This document shows, piece after piece, positions 1 through 11,200 of a stretch of 64,000 bases of DNA. Numbering within the stretch: position 1 is the stretch's first letter; each line of letters starts with the position of its first letter. The notes under the pieces were generated by a model. The model worked only from the letters and a program-made list of their open reading frames with translations. It was not told the DNA's origin and did no database searches. Source of the DNA: Apostichopus japonicus. Its lineage: Eukaryota > Echinodermata > Holothuroidea > Aspidochirotida > Stichopodidae. The stretch lies in contig NC_092567.1 in assembly GCF_037975245.1 (NCBI RefSeq), positions 16,485,876 to 16,549,875 of the forward strand, read 5' to 3'. Both the position numbers and the translations under genes were made by a program.

Positions 1-950
1 TCACCGATAGCGGGCGTAGCTACCGGTGAACCAGTACAAGCGGCATCCTGCTCCGCATGCCACTCCGCTAATACCATCTCCGCCGTTTTGTCCTGCTCCG
101 CCTTAGTGGGCAGGCTGGCAGTCTCGGCCGGAGCGGCAACTTCCTCCAGGGACGAGGTGGAACACGAAGGGGAGTTGAAAACCTCCACCGGGGCGCTAGT
201 GTCGGACACTGGGGCGATGAGAGGAGCATCAGGTGATACGGTTTGAAAGGCCGGGACGGGGACCGCTTCAACCACGCCCGTAGCCACTCTCGCGGCGTAT
301 GAGCGGTCTGGGCATAAACGAGCGAGATGGCCCGTTTTCCCACACGAGTTACATACGATATCCCCTTTACACTCGGCCAGGGTATGCCCGACCTGTAAAC
401 AGCGGCTACACCGCTTGTTCGGGCACAACCTGGCCTCATGCCCTTCCAGCCCACACCTCCAACAAGTACGAGGCTGGCCCGGGTATGCAACGTGGGCCCT
501 GTGCCCATTAGCCCACAAGGTAGAGGGGATATCGGACTTGAGTTGTAATCTAACTCGTCTGATCCCGGTCTTTACACCCTTACATTCAAGGAATTCCGGC
601 TCCACGTAGCCGGTTACTTTCCCAAAACGCCCCAGTGTGAGCACAACAACCTGTTCAGACATGTCCAGAGGGAGATGGAGGACTGTCACCCACACCGAAC
701 TGTCGTACGGTGTGACCTTGAGTCCCTCGACTCCCTCCAACACATGGACGCCTCGGACGCGGGCAGCCTCCGAGGTAAAACGAACATCAAAACAATTCAT
801 ACCCCGGAGAGGTTTACGCTGAAGCGCGTCAACCTCTCCAGGGACTTTTAAACCAACAGAACGCAAAACTGAAAAAACTTGTCCGGGGACGACCTTAGCC
901 TCCCCCGAAAAGCTCAACAATACGATTTTGCTGTCACGGCGAGCCGCCAT
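1..950 (-). CDS. LINE A ORF1 (gag-like RNA-binding protein), partial, open to the edge
   Basis: Reading the minus strand from the ATG at 950, I find 316 codons without a stop; the frame runs off the left edge. The protein starts MAARRDSKIVLLSFSGEAK. At about residues 158-213 it carries three CX2CX4HX4C zinc knuckles (CWRCGLEGHEARLC, CSRCLQVGHTLAEC, CNSCGKTGHLARLC), followed by a Ser/Pro/Glu-rich tail. This is the nucleic-acid-binding ORF1 product of a Tx1/L1-type non-LTR retrotransposon, which packages the element RNA. Codons are far more GC-rich than the flanking AT-rich DNA. An intact frame, unlike the broken relative just to its right, points to a young insertion. ORF2 would lie beyond the window. 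Element class is sure; exact clade is not. Confidence 0.85.
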   Translation of the reverse strand, partial: MAARRDSKIVLLSFSGEAKVVPGQVFSVLRSVGLKVPGEVDALQRKPLRGMNCFDVRFTSEAARVRGVHVLEGVEGLKVTPYDSSVWVTVLHLPLDMSEQVVVLTLGRFGKVTGYVEPEFLECKGVKTGIRRVRLQLKSDIPSTLWANGHRAHVAYPGQPRTCWRCGLEGHEARLCPNKRCSRCLQVGHTLAECKGDIVCNSCGKTGHLARLCPDRSYAARVATGVVEAVPVPAFQTVSPDAPLIAPVSDTSAPVEVFNSPSCSTSSLEEVAAPAETASLPTKAEQDKTAEMVLAEWHAEQDAACTGSPVATPAIG

Positions 951-1154
951 GACAGCTAGGGGTGTGGCAAAGCCACGCACCTATACAAAAACCAAAACGA
1001 AGCAAACCCAAAACACACAAACTACACTAACACAAACTGCAAACTAAGGAAAGGCCAACGTAAAAACACAAAAAGGTGTGGTCAACGAAAAGTGGAGAGC
1101 AGCCGAAAACACGTCCGCACTCCACGAGAACTGAACTGAACTATGGAATATGGA
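951..1154 (-). mobile_element. LINE A 5' untranslated region and 5' junction
   Basis: About 200 bp between the ORF1 start and the point where similarity to copy 2 begins (actggaatatgcg at 1155, matching 35943). It carries no other gene. The sequence left of 1155 is absent at the matching place in copy 2, where LINE B continues unbroken. LINE A therefore appears inserted in the endonuclease part of LINE B in copy 1 only. A short repeated ggaatatgga/actggaatatg at the join may be microhomology used at 5' end attachment. The 3' end and target-site duplication lie outside the window. Confidence 0.65.
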
Positions 1155-2275
1155 ACTGGAATATGCGACTGCGCTTGAGATGATCCCTCATGCCATTCAC
1201 GTTCAAAGTGGCAACTGAAAGTGAATCGGCCATGAGAGGGCAATGAGGCAAAACTACGCCTACGACGATTCCGTAAGCTTCAAGCGCGCTGGAAAAATCA
1301 TCGTCTGAGGGATTCCCCCATCTTTTCGTACCAGCTCGTCCCATTGGCACGTTTCGGCTCGAAGATCATCGAGACTCCGGAGTTGCTGTCAGACAGAGCC
1401 TCGATCTCCGGATCTGGTGGTACCGAAGCCAGACTGAGGACGGAACTGGACGAGTTGATGGGGGAAGCAGGTGGAGATACCGTGTTCGCCTTGCGATGTT
1501 GTGGATGCGGTGTAGACAAGGGGTTGGGTTCCGCAATGACGGGGAGGGTAAACCAGGTGCGGAGGACGGTGAATTCTCACTTGGTTACCCCTCCTCGCGT
1601 GAAGCTTCCTCCGAGGCAGTAGGTGCGTCGGAACTTGACGCCTTTCCTTTACCCCCACTTTTTCTTCATAGAGACATAAGAGGGACAAACGGTAAAGACA
1701 TGTCAGAGTGAGAGTGAGCACACAACCTTCTTGGGCAAGCGGTGCTATCATACCCAAGAAGAAGGCAGCGCCGTCATTTTTGTTTGGGCAGCTCTTGGCT
1801 TCGTTCCTGGTCTCCCCACACCTGAAGCAGTAACGGGGCTGACCGGGATACCGCACATGAGGTTTATGCCCTGCCATAAACAGGAAGGAGGGAATGTCCC
1901 GTTACAGGTCGAGCCGAATCTGTCTGTGCCCGTTTACTAATCTGGGGGCTGTGCGTAGGAGCACATTTTGGCAGCATTTACAGCCCCAAACCGACATAAA
2001 ACAGTTGCGAGAAGTTCTTGCCGAACCCCTAGTTCTACGTGGATGAGAGTTCCCTAACGGATTCCTCGTATGGAGCTTCTTTCATCTCTTCGACGTTACT
2101 CAGCAACGTGACACCCTTCTGCTGGGCTACGTCACTGGTAAAACGTAAGTCATACGTGTAACGACACTGGAGGGCCTGCAAAGCATCAACCACTCCAGGA
2201 ACTGCAACACGCTTGCTTTTTAAAATACTAAATACTTGCACCGGTGGAACCGCTTTTCACCGGTCAAAGTCAACT
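1155..2275 (-). pseudogene. LINE B ORF1 and start of ORF2, degenerate (copy 1)
   Basis: Minus-strand pieces match LINE A ORF1 in order. Bases 2241-2035 encode an N-terminal stretch (QVFSILKSKRVAVPG, close to QVFSVLRSVGLKVPG of LINE A). About 1870-1780 encode a single zinc knuckle (CFRCGETRNEAKSC) in which the metal-binding His is Asn. 1519-1298 is the C-terminal part. ORF2 starts at 1233 (MADSLSVATLNVNGMRDHL, the start of an APE-type endonuclease) and is cut at 1155 by LINE A. Frameshifts and the lost His show a dead copy. Confidence 0.8.
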
Positions 2276-3370
2276 TAACGATACGGCTTTTCAAAGTAAG
2301 AACGATATATGTTGTATAAAAAAGAAAGCCAACTAACAACTCGAATATATATTGCACCCTGCCCTGGTTAAAGCTCGGTGAAAAATATATCCGATTACTA
2401 TGCGATTGCTAAACGATTACATTAAACGTGACCAACAACGTGTAATTTACATTCAGTAAAGGTATAGTCTGCTTGTTACACAGATCCAAGGTATCTTCAT
2501 ACTTAGGCAAAATAGTGATCGTACTCCGCCTTTGGCTGTCGGTGAGCGTTTAGCATTCAGAGAAAATCTGAGAGGTTTGGTATTTCCCATCTTTCATAGC
2601 GCCCTCTATTTACGGCTGTAGTTAACGCCCAATTGGTCATTGACATTCGAGGGAACATATCAAGTTATGTTTTTAAATATTTTATCTTGGGCAGTACGGT
2701 CGACATTTACCCATGAAAATAATATTGCAATTAGAAACCGTAAAAATTGCAGAGACGTAAATTCGGTCCATTTGTAGAGGCATCAGAGCCATTTGGTCTT
2801 ACCAAAGTGAATTGATGTAACACAGGGTTAAGACACCTCCAAACATCTATCAAAATATGAGACGATATACAAAAAAGAATACACACATGGAAAGAACCGT
2901 TATGGGAACTTGAAAATTGTGAAATGTTAGTATCCGCGACACAGTTAATACCACGACACATGAAGCACTGCCAGGCACTCAGGATGGCAGAATCTTGAAA
3001 AAAAGCCCTTCCTTGCAGAAGATTGATAAGGTGCATATACGTGACATAAAGGTACCATTTCCCTATGGGTATATTAACAGTACAAACAGCAAGAGACCTT
3101 CATGACCAGCCTCAACCCTGATGACACATTCGCTTAGACGTGGAGAAATCAGCACGACCGTACCACAGGATTAAACTGTACCAAAGGAAGGCCACCTACC
3201 CATTTTTAGGTCCACAAATCGGCATCTTTTTTCAGTTCTGTGGGTTGTTTTCTGAATGCAAAAGTCGTCAACAGCAATAAACGTTCATATTCAGTCTGAC
3301 TACTGGCAAACACCATGAACGGAATGAAAGATCCTCACATTTGACTATGACGAATGAATCCAATCGCTTT
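2276..3370. other. No gene recognised (copy 1; same in copy 2 at 37064-38160)
   Basis: AT-rich sequence between two LINE-derived pieces. I see no exon with convincing splice borders and no family motif. The two copies differ here by about 1%. Confidence 0.5.
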
Positions 3371-3690
3371 ATGCAGGTTCTATTCACTTTTCAAAGTAGG
3401 TTCATCGACCGCATTGAACCAATTCTTTCCGGTAGGTCTCCTAGTAGCTCCGGAGACAGATTTAGCGTACGAGGGCAGGAGCGATAAACCTGACCCCCCC
3501 CCCTAGAGCTTTCCATAAAATATAGCAGAGTATCTCGTTTGGGTAACTGGCACTGTCGTGTCCAAGATGAATGCAACAACCTCATTTTTTCATTGGCGCA
3601 GTTCTTGGCATCATGACCGGTCTCCCTACATCTGAAACAAGTTCGACGCTGACCATACTTGACTTCTTTTCATGATACGAAATAGGCTTA
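3370..3690 (-). pseudogene. Zinc-knuckle remnant of a LINE B-type ORF1
   Basis: Reading minus from about 3675 gives KYGQRRTCFRCRETGHDAKNC, one intact CX2CX4HX4C knuckle with the same lead-in (YGQ/PGQ-R-x-C) as LINES A and B. Downstream frames are interrupted, including by a C-run near 3488. It is a second, older ORF1 relic of the same broad element type. Confidence 0.65.
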
Positions 3691-6600
3691 AGCGTAGTGG
3701 CCAACAACTGTTTTTGGAAGTGGTGTGGGGGGGGGGGTGCTAAGATGTTTTGTCGTCCAGTTGAGTGGTTTAATGGGATGGGTGTCCCCTCACTTTGGAG
3801 ACATTTGGTTAAACTAGGGCTTGGATGAAAATTGTGATATAATTGCAACTTATGAAACAAGGTTGAAAATGTTGTCGACTGTATAGAATGTAACTCATAT
3901 AGATGGTATATGCTTATTACTGTTCTTTGGGATTTCTAAAATATTTTGCCTGCTAAGGGAGAAGAGATTGCTGAAAAACCATGTTTTTCTGAGACGGGGG
4001 TGGGGGTGTTAAATTACCGAGAAATGAACATGGTTCCGCCCCTATGTAAACTCTGTATAAATCGCAAATTTTAGTGGGCAAGTTCACAAAAGTTGGCATA
4101 TATCCGCTCTGAGGAGTTCTCTAAGGGGACATGTGTCCCTTCCATTTTGTGAATTTTTGTTCCTATAAGGGGCTATCTCAGGTTCACTCATGTGTGTAGT
4201 ATGAAAGTAAATCTTGCCAATGTATGCAACTTTCCGTGTATGTAATATTTTGCAGTCCCCGTTTCGTCCCCGAAATTTGTGAGGGGGAATCTTGCTACTG
4301 CCTCAAATTCTTTGCATAATTTCCGATAGTTATTAACGGTATTAAAGATAACCACCTGTAGTAGAGACCGGGGTCGATGATAATTCGAAAAACATACCGT
4401 AAGAGTACATCCTTATATCAAATATACAGGCAAATTGAGACAATTTCTTCCTTTTTTTTCGTTTAATGTATAAAGAAGTCAGCGTTGACATCTAAGCTCT
4501 CTACGTGTATATTCTCAAAAAATTGAATTTTTTACTAAAATAATCATGTGTAAACGGTGGAGGTGACATACCTTACGTTATAAATACAGAGGAACGAAGC
4601 ACTTAATTTTTATTAGCAGCCCACTAGAACAATAAACAATCATTGCGTAATCATCTAGTATATTTTATCATTCGTGTGACATTTTAATCACGTTGGCGTT
4701 CAGTTTCCTTTAGTCTAAAGTTTTATTTTTATTTATCACGTTATTTTCCCATTCCTAATGGTGTTCGTCTCTTTTGTGTTAAATATCCACAAGCAAATTA
4801 GTTCACTAGTAGTTGGTCTCCCATTTAATGGTATATTCGGTGGTGTATTTTTGTTTTCTTTATATTAACACGAATATCCGAAATGAATAAACGTTCGATA
4901 TTTCACAGCAAGTGGACAATTGTCTGTTATTTATTACAGAAACAGCTTATCATGTACAGTACCTCATGTACTCTCCGAATTCAATGTCAGTGTTATATTC
5001 ACACACAAAAAGTATGGCTAAGTATGAAAATAAATAAACATCACTGGCATAGATGTTGTTTTTTTTAATTGCAAGTTTCACTCTTCTTCTGCTTCTTATC
5101 TTTTGTTTTGTTTTTCTATATTTACTAAACTATTCTAGTTCATTTCACTTTTGTAGCTTGAACTTTTTTTCTGTTTTGTATATCCCCGATTTCTTTCGGT
5201 ATCAAGAGAAGTGACTGTCTTTATATCAAACATTTTGTGATTGCCTTAAAATGCTGCCGTGTGAAGTATTTCAACAGAAAAAGAATCTAACTGCAAAATC
5301 AACATGGCGAGCCATTGTAACTATAAGAAAGAGTATGTGTCATAATCTGTAACACATACACGTTATGTAATTATACTATCGTTTCAAAATGTGATGATGA
5401 CGTATTGAAAATATTACGATTCTGTGATATACACATCCGGTGCAGTATGTACTTTCGCTGTTTAACACTCACTGTTTCGATCGTCTACTACAGAGCACAT
5501 CATCGCCAATATGGTATAGGAACAAAGGAACATAATCGTAAACATGTTCTATCACAGGATTTCACTGTAATTATGATTATTACCTAATAGCAGTTTAGTA
5601 GTTTTTATATTTACTCGGTTTGTTGTATCAACCCCTAGCCCACAATCAATATCTCTTCCAACGCTCCTACCTCTCACTTCCCATTCCAACCATTCGCCAT
5701 CACTCCCCACCCCTCACCACCCCTGATGTTTTTGCTAATAAATACTTTGTGTGAGGTTAACAAGGGGCGGAGATGAGGTGCGGGAAGAGGACGTGAGCTC
5801 ACTGCTATTCTTCCGCTGCTGAATGTAATAATCTCGTCTCCCATTAAACAATTTTCCACCGATTGACATGGTCTCCGAACCCCATTTGTAGATTCAGAGC
5901 ACCAATGGCACCCACTCGGTCACCAATTTACTATTCATTCGAATGTTCTGGTACCCATTACGACGATTTAAATACTGTCTATATATACCAGCGTAGATAC
6001 ACGAAATCTCTCAATGAATACAAGATGTCGGCGAATTGTGACTTATCGAAACTCTCTATACATATGTTTCTGTTTATGTCAGCAAAAGGTGGCTTTCTGT
6101 CTTTCGGATTGTTTTGGGAAGAATATGAAAGTTGTGAGTTTGACCGAAATTCATAAATCTCATAATTGTCAATTTCGACGAAAAATCAAATATTGCTATA
6201 CAAATTTAAGGTATACATGAAGATGAGATAATGTAGTCAGTTGGCCCTTGCAGCATATACGTACTCCTATGTTTACCATAGCAACGGTTGACATGGAAAT
6301 ACATGGAGTGGACAATTTACGGGTACCCGCGGCTCAATCATGGCCATTGAAGAAATGATGGTCGGTGTTCCAATTGCCGGGTGAAGTGGCAAAACGTGTC
6401 CGTTGATGCTTCTGAGAAAGTATCAGTGTTAGGTGACTTTGGTGTCTTACAACGTTGTCAAATTTCAGCCAAAACCTGACAGCGTAGATAGGTACTATAA
6501 CACGTTGTTACGAAGTTTTCTTTTTAATTTGATCTGTACACATATTTTCTAACAAGAGGGCAATATTTTGGGGGTTCTTTCTTCTTTTTTTCCTCAGGTG

Positions 6601-6868
6601 TGAAGTGCCCAATTAACTCGTTGAGGGTGTTCATTCGTTTTTCACTTGTCTTAGCAGGTGCACAGGGTTTTATTTGCAGAGAGATTAACTGCATTAAAAC
6701 ATTAACAGAAAATTAATCTGGATAATTTAAAATGCGTAAAGACGTTCTTAATTTCAATGGCATTCCTCCTGTGCTATGCTTTGCTGTACAGGTGGATGTA
6801 ACCGTTGCCTTTCGAGATTCAGATACCGGCTTCCTTAACTTAGCGAGGCATACGATTTTACACAAACA
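3691..6868. other. Long intergenic stretch, no gene recognised
   Basis: About 3.2 kb of AT-rich DNA with homopolymer runs (G-run near 3729). Short open frames, such as 97 codons at 5863-6156 on the plus strand, have no recognised motif and no splice or promoter context. The matching part of copy 2 is 38481-41655. Confidence 0.5.
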
Positions 6869-7136
6869 TTTATCTGGGGCTGCTTTTTTATGGGAGGGGG
6901 GGGGGGTCGCTGGTGTGATGGGGATGGGTGTTTTGTTTCGCTGCGAGCTGGTCGTCCTTTGAGTGGTTTTGTGAATGTTAGAGTGGGTGGTTGGGGGTTT
7001 GTCACTGCTGGTCGGTGGGCATGTTTGCTTTTTTGGCTCGCTTGACTTGATTTGTATTTGTCAGAGTGGGATGGTTAGATAGTGCCGTTTGGCCGTGACG
7101 TTTTGGTTCCCGCAGGGCGGGTCACGTAAAAAGCAC
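6869..7136 (+). mobile_element. LINE D, 5'-truncated 3' tail (copy 1)
   Basis: It starts in the LSGAAF peptide region (tttatctggggctgc) and ends with the family's 3' end (gggtcacgtaaaaagcac). The same 3' end occurs at 14022, 18140 and 29674. A G-run (about 6895-6906) disrupts the frame. A short cacaaa occurs on both sides and may be the target-site duplication. The matching copy is at 41656-41922. Confidence 0.75.
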
Positions 7137-7472
7137 AAAATGAGAAGAATACTAAAATGATCTGCGGTATGACATTACAAGTTAAACGTCAGTAGATATT
7201 GCGAAGAACGTACAACAAAACAGGTACAACAGTACATCGAATCCCGTGTTTACCAAGTGATTAGATGCGTTATTAAATATTGAAGACCAATCATATTCAG
7301 ATACTGCTTTCAAAACAGTTATTTGCAAATGTTATTCAGCGATACTACATTGACGTATGTCCATCACCATTTTATCATTTCACTTAATCTATCATCATGC
7401 ATACTAACTGGTTTAACATACTAAATGGTTTAAGAGCGGTATAACATCAAGGTAAACTACATGCATATTTTG
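7137..7472. other. No gene recognised
   Basis: AT-rich sequence between the LINE D tail and the terminal exon of the second SP-A module. Nothing seen. Confidence 0.5.
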
Positions 7473-7478
7473 TTTATT
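7473..7478 (-). promoter_or_regulatory. AATAAA polyadenylation signal, SP-A second module
   Basis: Minus-strand AATAAA begins six bases after the stop codon of the terminal exon (7484-7561). This supports the exon being a real 3' end. Copy 2: 42259-42264. Confidence 0.55.
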
Positions 7479-7483
7479 CCCCA

Positions 7484-7927
7484 CTAACAGCTGTCGGATT
7501 GACTTTTCCAAATCATGAGTCGTCGGTCGATATGATTATTCTCCAACCAATTACGCTTAACCTGTGTAAATAAAAAAAGATGGATATTCAAATTTGCTTG
7601 CAGCACTTTCTGTGAATAGAGAAATATGGACACGGAAGGATGTAGTTTGAATATATACAAACTGCCAGTAATGGGGTTACTGTGAAAACTACGTGAGAAC
7701 AATAGAGAGACAACTCAAGCAAGGCATAAACGAATTATGTCATATAAACCCTCGATAAGTCGAACATATTTCCTTTTGTACTTTTCCACTTTATTCTGAT
7801 TAAGTGAAAGAGTTACAACCACTTGACAGGAATCCCTGTTTATCATTGGAAAAGTAAAAATTTGACTCTTCTTTCAAGGAGATTATATTGAAGTGTAATA
7901 TAATTATTGCGGAACATATATAAATAC

Positions 7928-7973
<46 letters not shown>

Positions 7974-8115
7974 ATGCGAATGTGTGTGTGTTACATACCA
8001 TAGTTACATCGTGTTTGTACATCGGAACAGCACCACGGCTCCTGATGGTTAAGACAATCATAGCTACAGCTACAAAAACCGTTTGCACCACAAGGGATGT
8101 GGATCCCACATTGAC
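7484..8115 (-). CDS. SP-A second module: signal-like exon plus terminal exon (alternative 3' end of SP-A)
   Basis: Two minus-strand exons. Exon 8115-7999 (117 nt, 39 codons) follows the acceptor ttttatctcag and ends at ATG|gtatgt; it encodes a hydrophobic core VVQTVFVAVAMIVLTIRS, then RGAVPMYKHDVTM. Exon 7561-7484 (78 nt) follows a strong acceptor (ttatttacacag), starts VKRNWLENNHIDRRL, ends SDSC and stop; AATAAA follows at 7478-7473. Both junctions are phase 0. The hydrophobic core resembles the SP-A exon (VAVAM shared). Because its acceptor is also phase 0, the exon could join the SP-A start exon (MEHKTLT) to give a 71-residue product. Alternatively a start at 8178 (MQKEVTY) reads directly through. 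Exon structure is inference; no cDNA. Confidence 0.5.
7939..7992. repeat. (TG)n microsatellite
   Basis: TG dinucleotide run after a short AT run, next to the donor of exon 7999-8115. It is much shorter in copy 2 (about 42700-42745). Confidence 0.9.
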
Positions 8116-8263
8116 CTGAGATAAAACAAAGTTGACTCGAAAAGTAAACAAAAACGTATATGTGACTTCCTTTTGCATGAAAGGGTGACAGGGACTAGTA
8201 TGAATCAGCGCAAAATAGAACTCATGGTTTCTTTACATCTCTCTAGAGAAGTGGCAGTTTTTC

Positions 8264-8269
8264 TTTATT
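8264..8269 (-). promoter_or_regulatory. AATAAA polyadenylation signal, SP-A
   Basis: Minus-strand AATAAA about 20 bases after the SP-A stop at 8290. Copy 2: 43018-43023. Confidence 0.55.
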
Positions 8270-8289
8270 TCGTTGCAGATTTGTCTTTC

Positions 8290-11200
8290 TCAGGATTCTT
8301 TAGGACTGCTTTCTTCAAAGCATTCCTCTTTTGTTTCTGCAACATTTCTGTCACTAGAATTACTGGTACATCCTTTTTCTTCTTGTACACTCACAAACCC
8401 ATTAATTGGTAAACCTATGAAAGGCGCCAACATTTCGTTTAACCAAATGAACAATATTTGCGAGTAGTAGTTACGTCCCAGTCGAATTTATTCATATTTG
8501 TTGATATATCGTCCTTATTAATAAAGCTCACAAGTCAAAGGAATACAACTTTTCCATAATGTTTGTAAACCATGCTTAATGTAATAATATTGTAACTTCA
8601 AGCAAATTAATATTTCACTGAGTAATTCCAACGGATCATTGATTAAAGAAACAACTGTTAAGCATGCATTTACCTTCCGCAGTTGAGAGCAACATTGCTA
8701 CGGCCACGAGGATGGCTAGAACAACCTGCTAAGAAATGTAATAACAACAACTTACATGATGAAGATTAAACGTGGAGCTTTAGAATTAGATACATATAAA
8801 GACGATGTTATACATTTTATGCAAAGTCAATATTTTGCATCCATGGCGTAACATTTTATCGTAACATGTAGTATACTTGTCTTAAATCTGACTTGTATGT
8901 TCTGTAAAATATCATTCTTATATTTTAAATCGTAAGCACGATATTACTTATTCCATATTATCTGATAAGCCGATCAATTACTACATTTTACTTGATTGCT
9001 CTTTTCTTTACAAAATTCATTTGAGTAAAAAACATTAACAAGTACATAGATAACGTTCAATTAGTGAGGGAAAAAACAATGTCTATATATGTTTAATCAG
9101 TCGATTTTTGTAATGACGTTATTGCCGTATAAAGGTTAAATTTAATGTTGTGATGTCCTGGACCATGCTTTCAGCACATGTCTAACTTCTATGCAACGTT
9201 AATGCCGTGAGAAATGACCTTTTCAAAAGTAGATAATCATCAATAAAAGTAGATGGAATCTAGCAGAAACATTGTCACATCGGTTCATCAAATGCAAACA
9301 AACAACACTGAATAGGATAACATATATATACATTTAAATTACATGTTTCTATTGCTTTACAGATTAGCAAAGAGTGAATGTTGTTAAATGCCATCCACTG
9401 GTTCTCTGCATACCAATAATTCTAGGGCGAGAGAGACAGTGTTGAATATGCAGAACGATCTGAATTTATTTGACGTGTGGCGGGTTTTTCATCCAAATGA
9501 AAAGAGGTATACCTGGCGGCAAAAACATCCAATTAAACAGAGCCGCATATATTTTTTCCTTGATTTCATCCGGATTACTTAATACTGTGTCAAAGTCATT
9601 AATAATAGCAGGCTATAGGACTGATAATTCATTAATCAGCACAGTGTTTAATTTAAATAAATAAGGTCACAAAATGGAGAGGATTGTGGAAATTTAATAA
9701 CTCTTTACTGAAAGAAGACTGCTGCTATTTTACGATTGTTAATGACACAATCGCCATTATTGACGAATATGCATGGTTTCCTTATGTTCGAGAAAATATT
9801 AAATATCAATATTGGTGATTTAAATCGTAAGCCCCAGTCTATTCGTGAGACTCAAAGGATGTATGGTAAGGGCCCGTGTGGAATGGCCTGAAGAAGCAGA
9901 GAAACCAACGTTTTTTCTCCATTTAGAAAAAAGGAACAATGTTGTTAAACACATTTGGCACTTAAAAAAATGTTAATAATCAGGATATTTATGATCACGA
10001 TCAAATACAGAGAGAAATTTTTAATTGTATCAACTTTTATATAGTTCCCAGGATGCTCATATATAAGTAATGGAGATGTACAAGGGAAGTTTGGTCAAAG
10101 CATTATCAAATTAGCAGTAAATGAGTCTATTAGCCTTGAAGGTATTTTGACTTATGAAAAAGTTACTTGTGGTTTGAGAAATTTGAAGAGCAGCAAATCT
10201 CCTGACTCTGATGGTTTTACTATTGAGTTTTTAAAGTTTTTCTGGAATGATCTTGGTCATTTTTTGTTACGGTCATTAAATTTCGGCTATGAAAATTCGT
10301 TATTGGTTACACAAAGGCAAGATGTTATCATCCTAATTCCAAAGGGTGATAAACCTCGTTTCTGTTTGAAGAATTGGAGACCAATTTCACTGCTTATTGT
10401 GTCTTATAAAATTGCATCTTCCTGCATTGCAAATCGTATGAAGGCAGTTCTTCCTAATATTATTTCTTTGAATCAAAGGGGATTCCTCAAAGGTCGGTAT
10501 ATTGGTGATAGCATTCGTACAGTGTATGACATTAATAATAGTCTCGAAGAAGACCAAACACCAGGGATTTTATTTGGGATTGATATTGAAAAGACTTTTG
10601 ATAGTATTTCGATTAGGTTTATTAGAAATGCACTCCGCCTTTTTAAGTTCGGTCCTTCCATTATCCAGTGGTTTGGTACTTTTTATAGTGATGTGTTTTC
10701 CTCTGTTCTTGTAAGTGGCTTTTTATATGAAAAAAATATATATATTGATCGTGGTTGCAGACAAGGATACACTTTGTCTCCATATCTTTTTATTTCAAGT
10801 GTAAAATTATTGAGAATTCTTATTAATTATGGTAATTCTATTTCGGTATTGATATTGGAGGAGGCTGTTCTAAAATAGTACAGCATGCTGACGATACAAC
10901 CTTTTTCATGCACGGGGATGAAATATCTTTTAATAGTATAGTGATACAGCTTGATTATTTTGGTTCTTTGCCTTGGCTAAATTTGAACCCTAGTAAATAT
11001 TTTCTTGTAGGGTTGGGGAGTTTCAAAGGGTCTTCGTTTCCATTTAATAGAAATAATAATATTTGTTGGAACAAGGGTGATGATTTTACACTATTGGGGA
11101 TTGTGTTTAAAAAAGTAATTAATATTTTAAAGATGTGGGAGAAATGTTACCTTTCAGTGCTGGGTCGCATTACCATTGTTAAATCTTTATTATTGCGTTG

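Noticed and set aside
68-508. 146-codon minus frame starting MGTGPTLHTR
   Set aside because: It is an out-of-frame reading of LINE A ORF1; the true frame starts at 950 and contains the three zinc knuckles.
5863-6156. 97-codon plus frame, open in both copies
   Set aside because: No motif, splice border or promoter; copies are too similar for openness to be informative.
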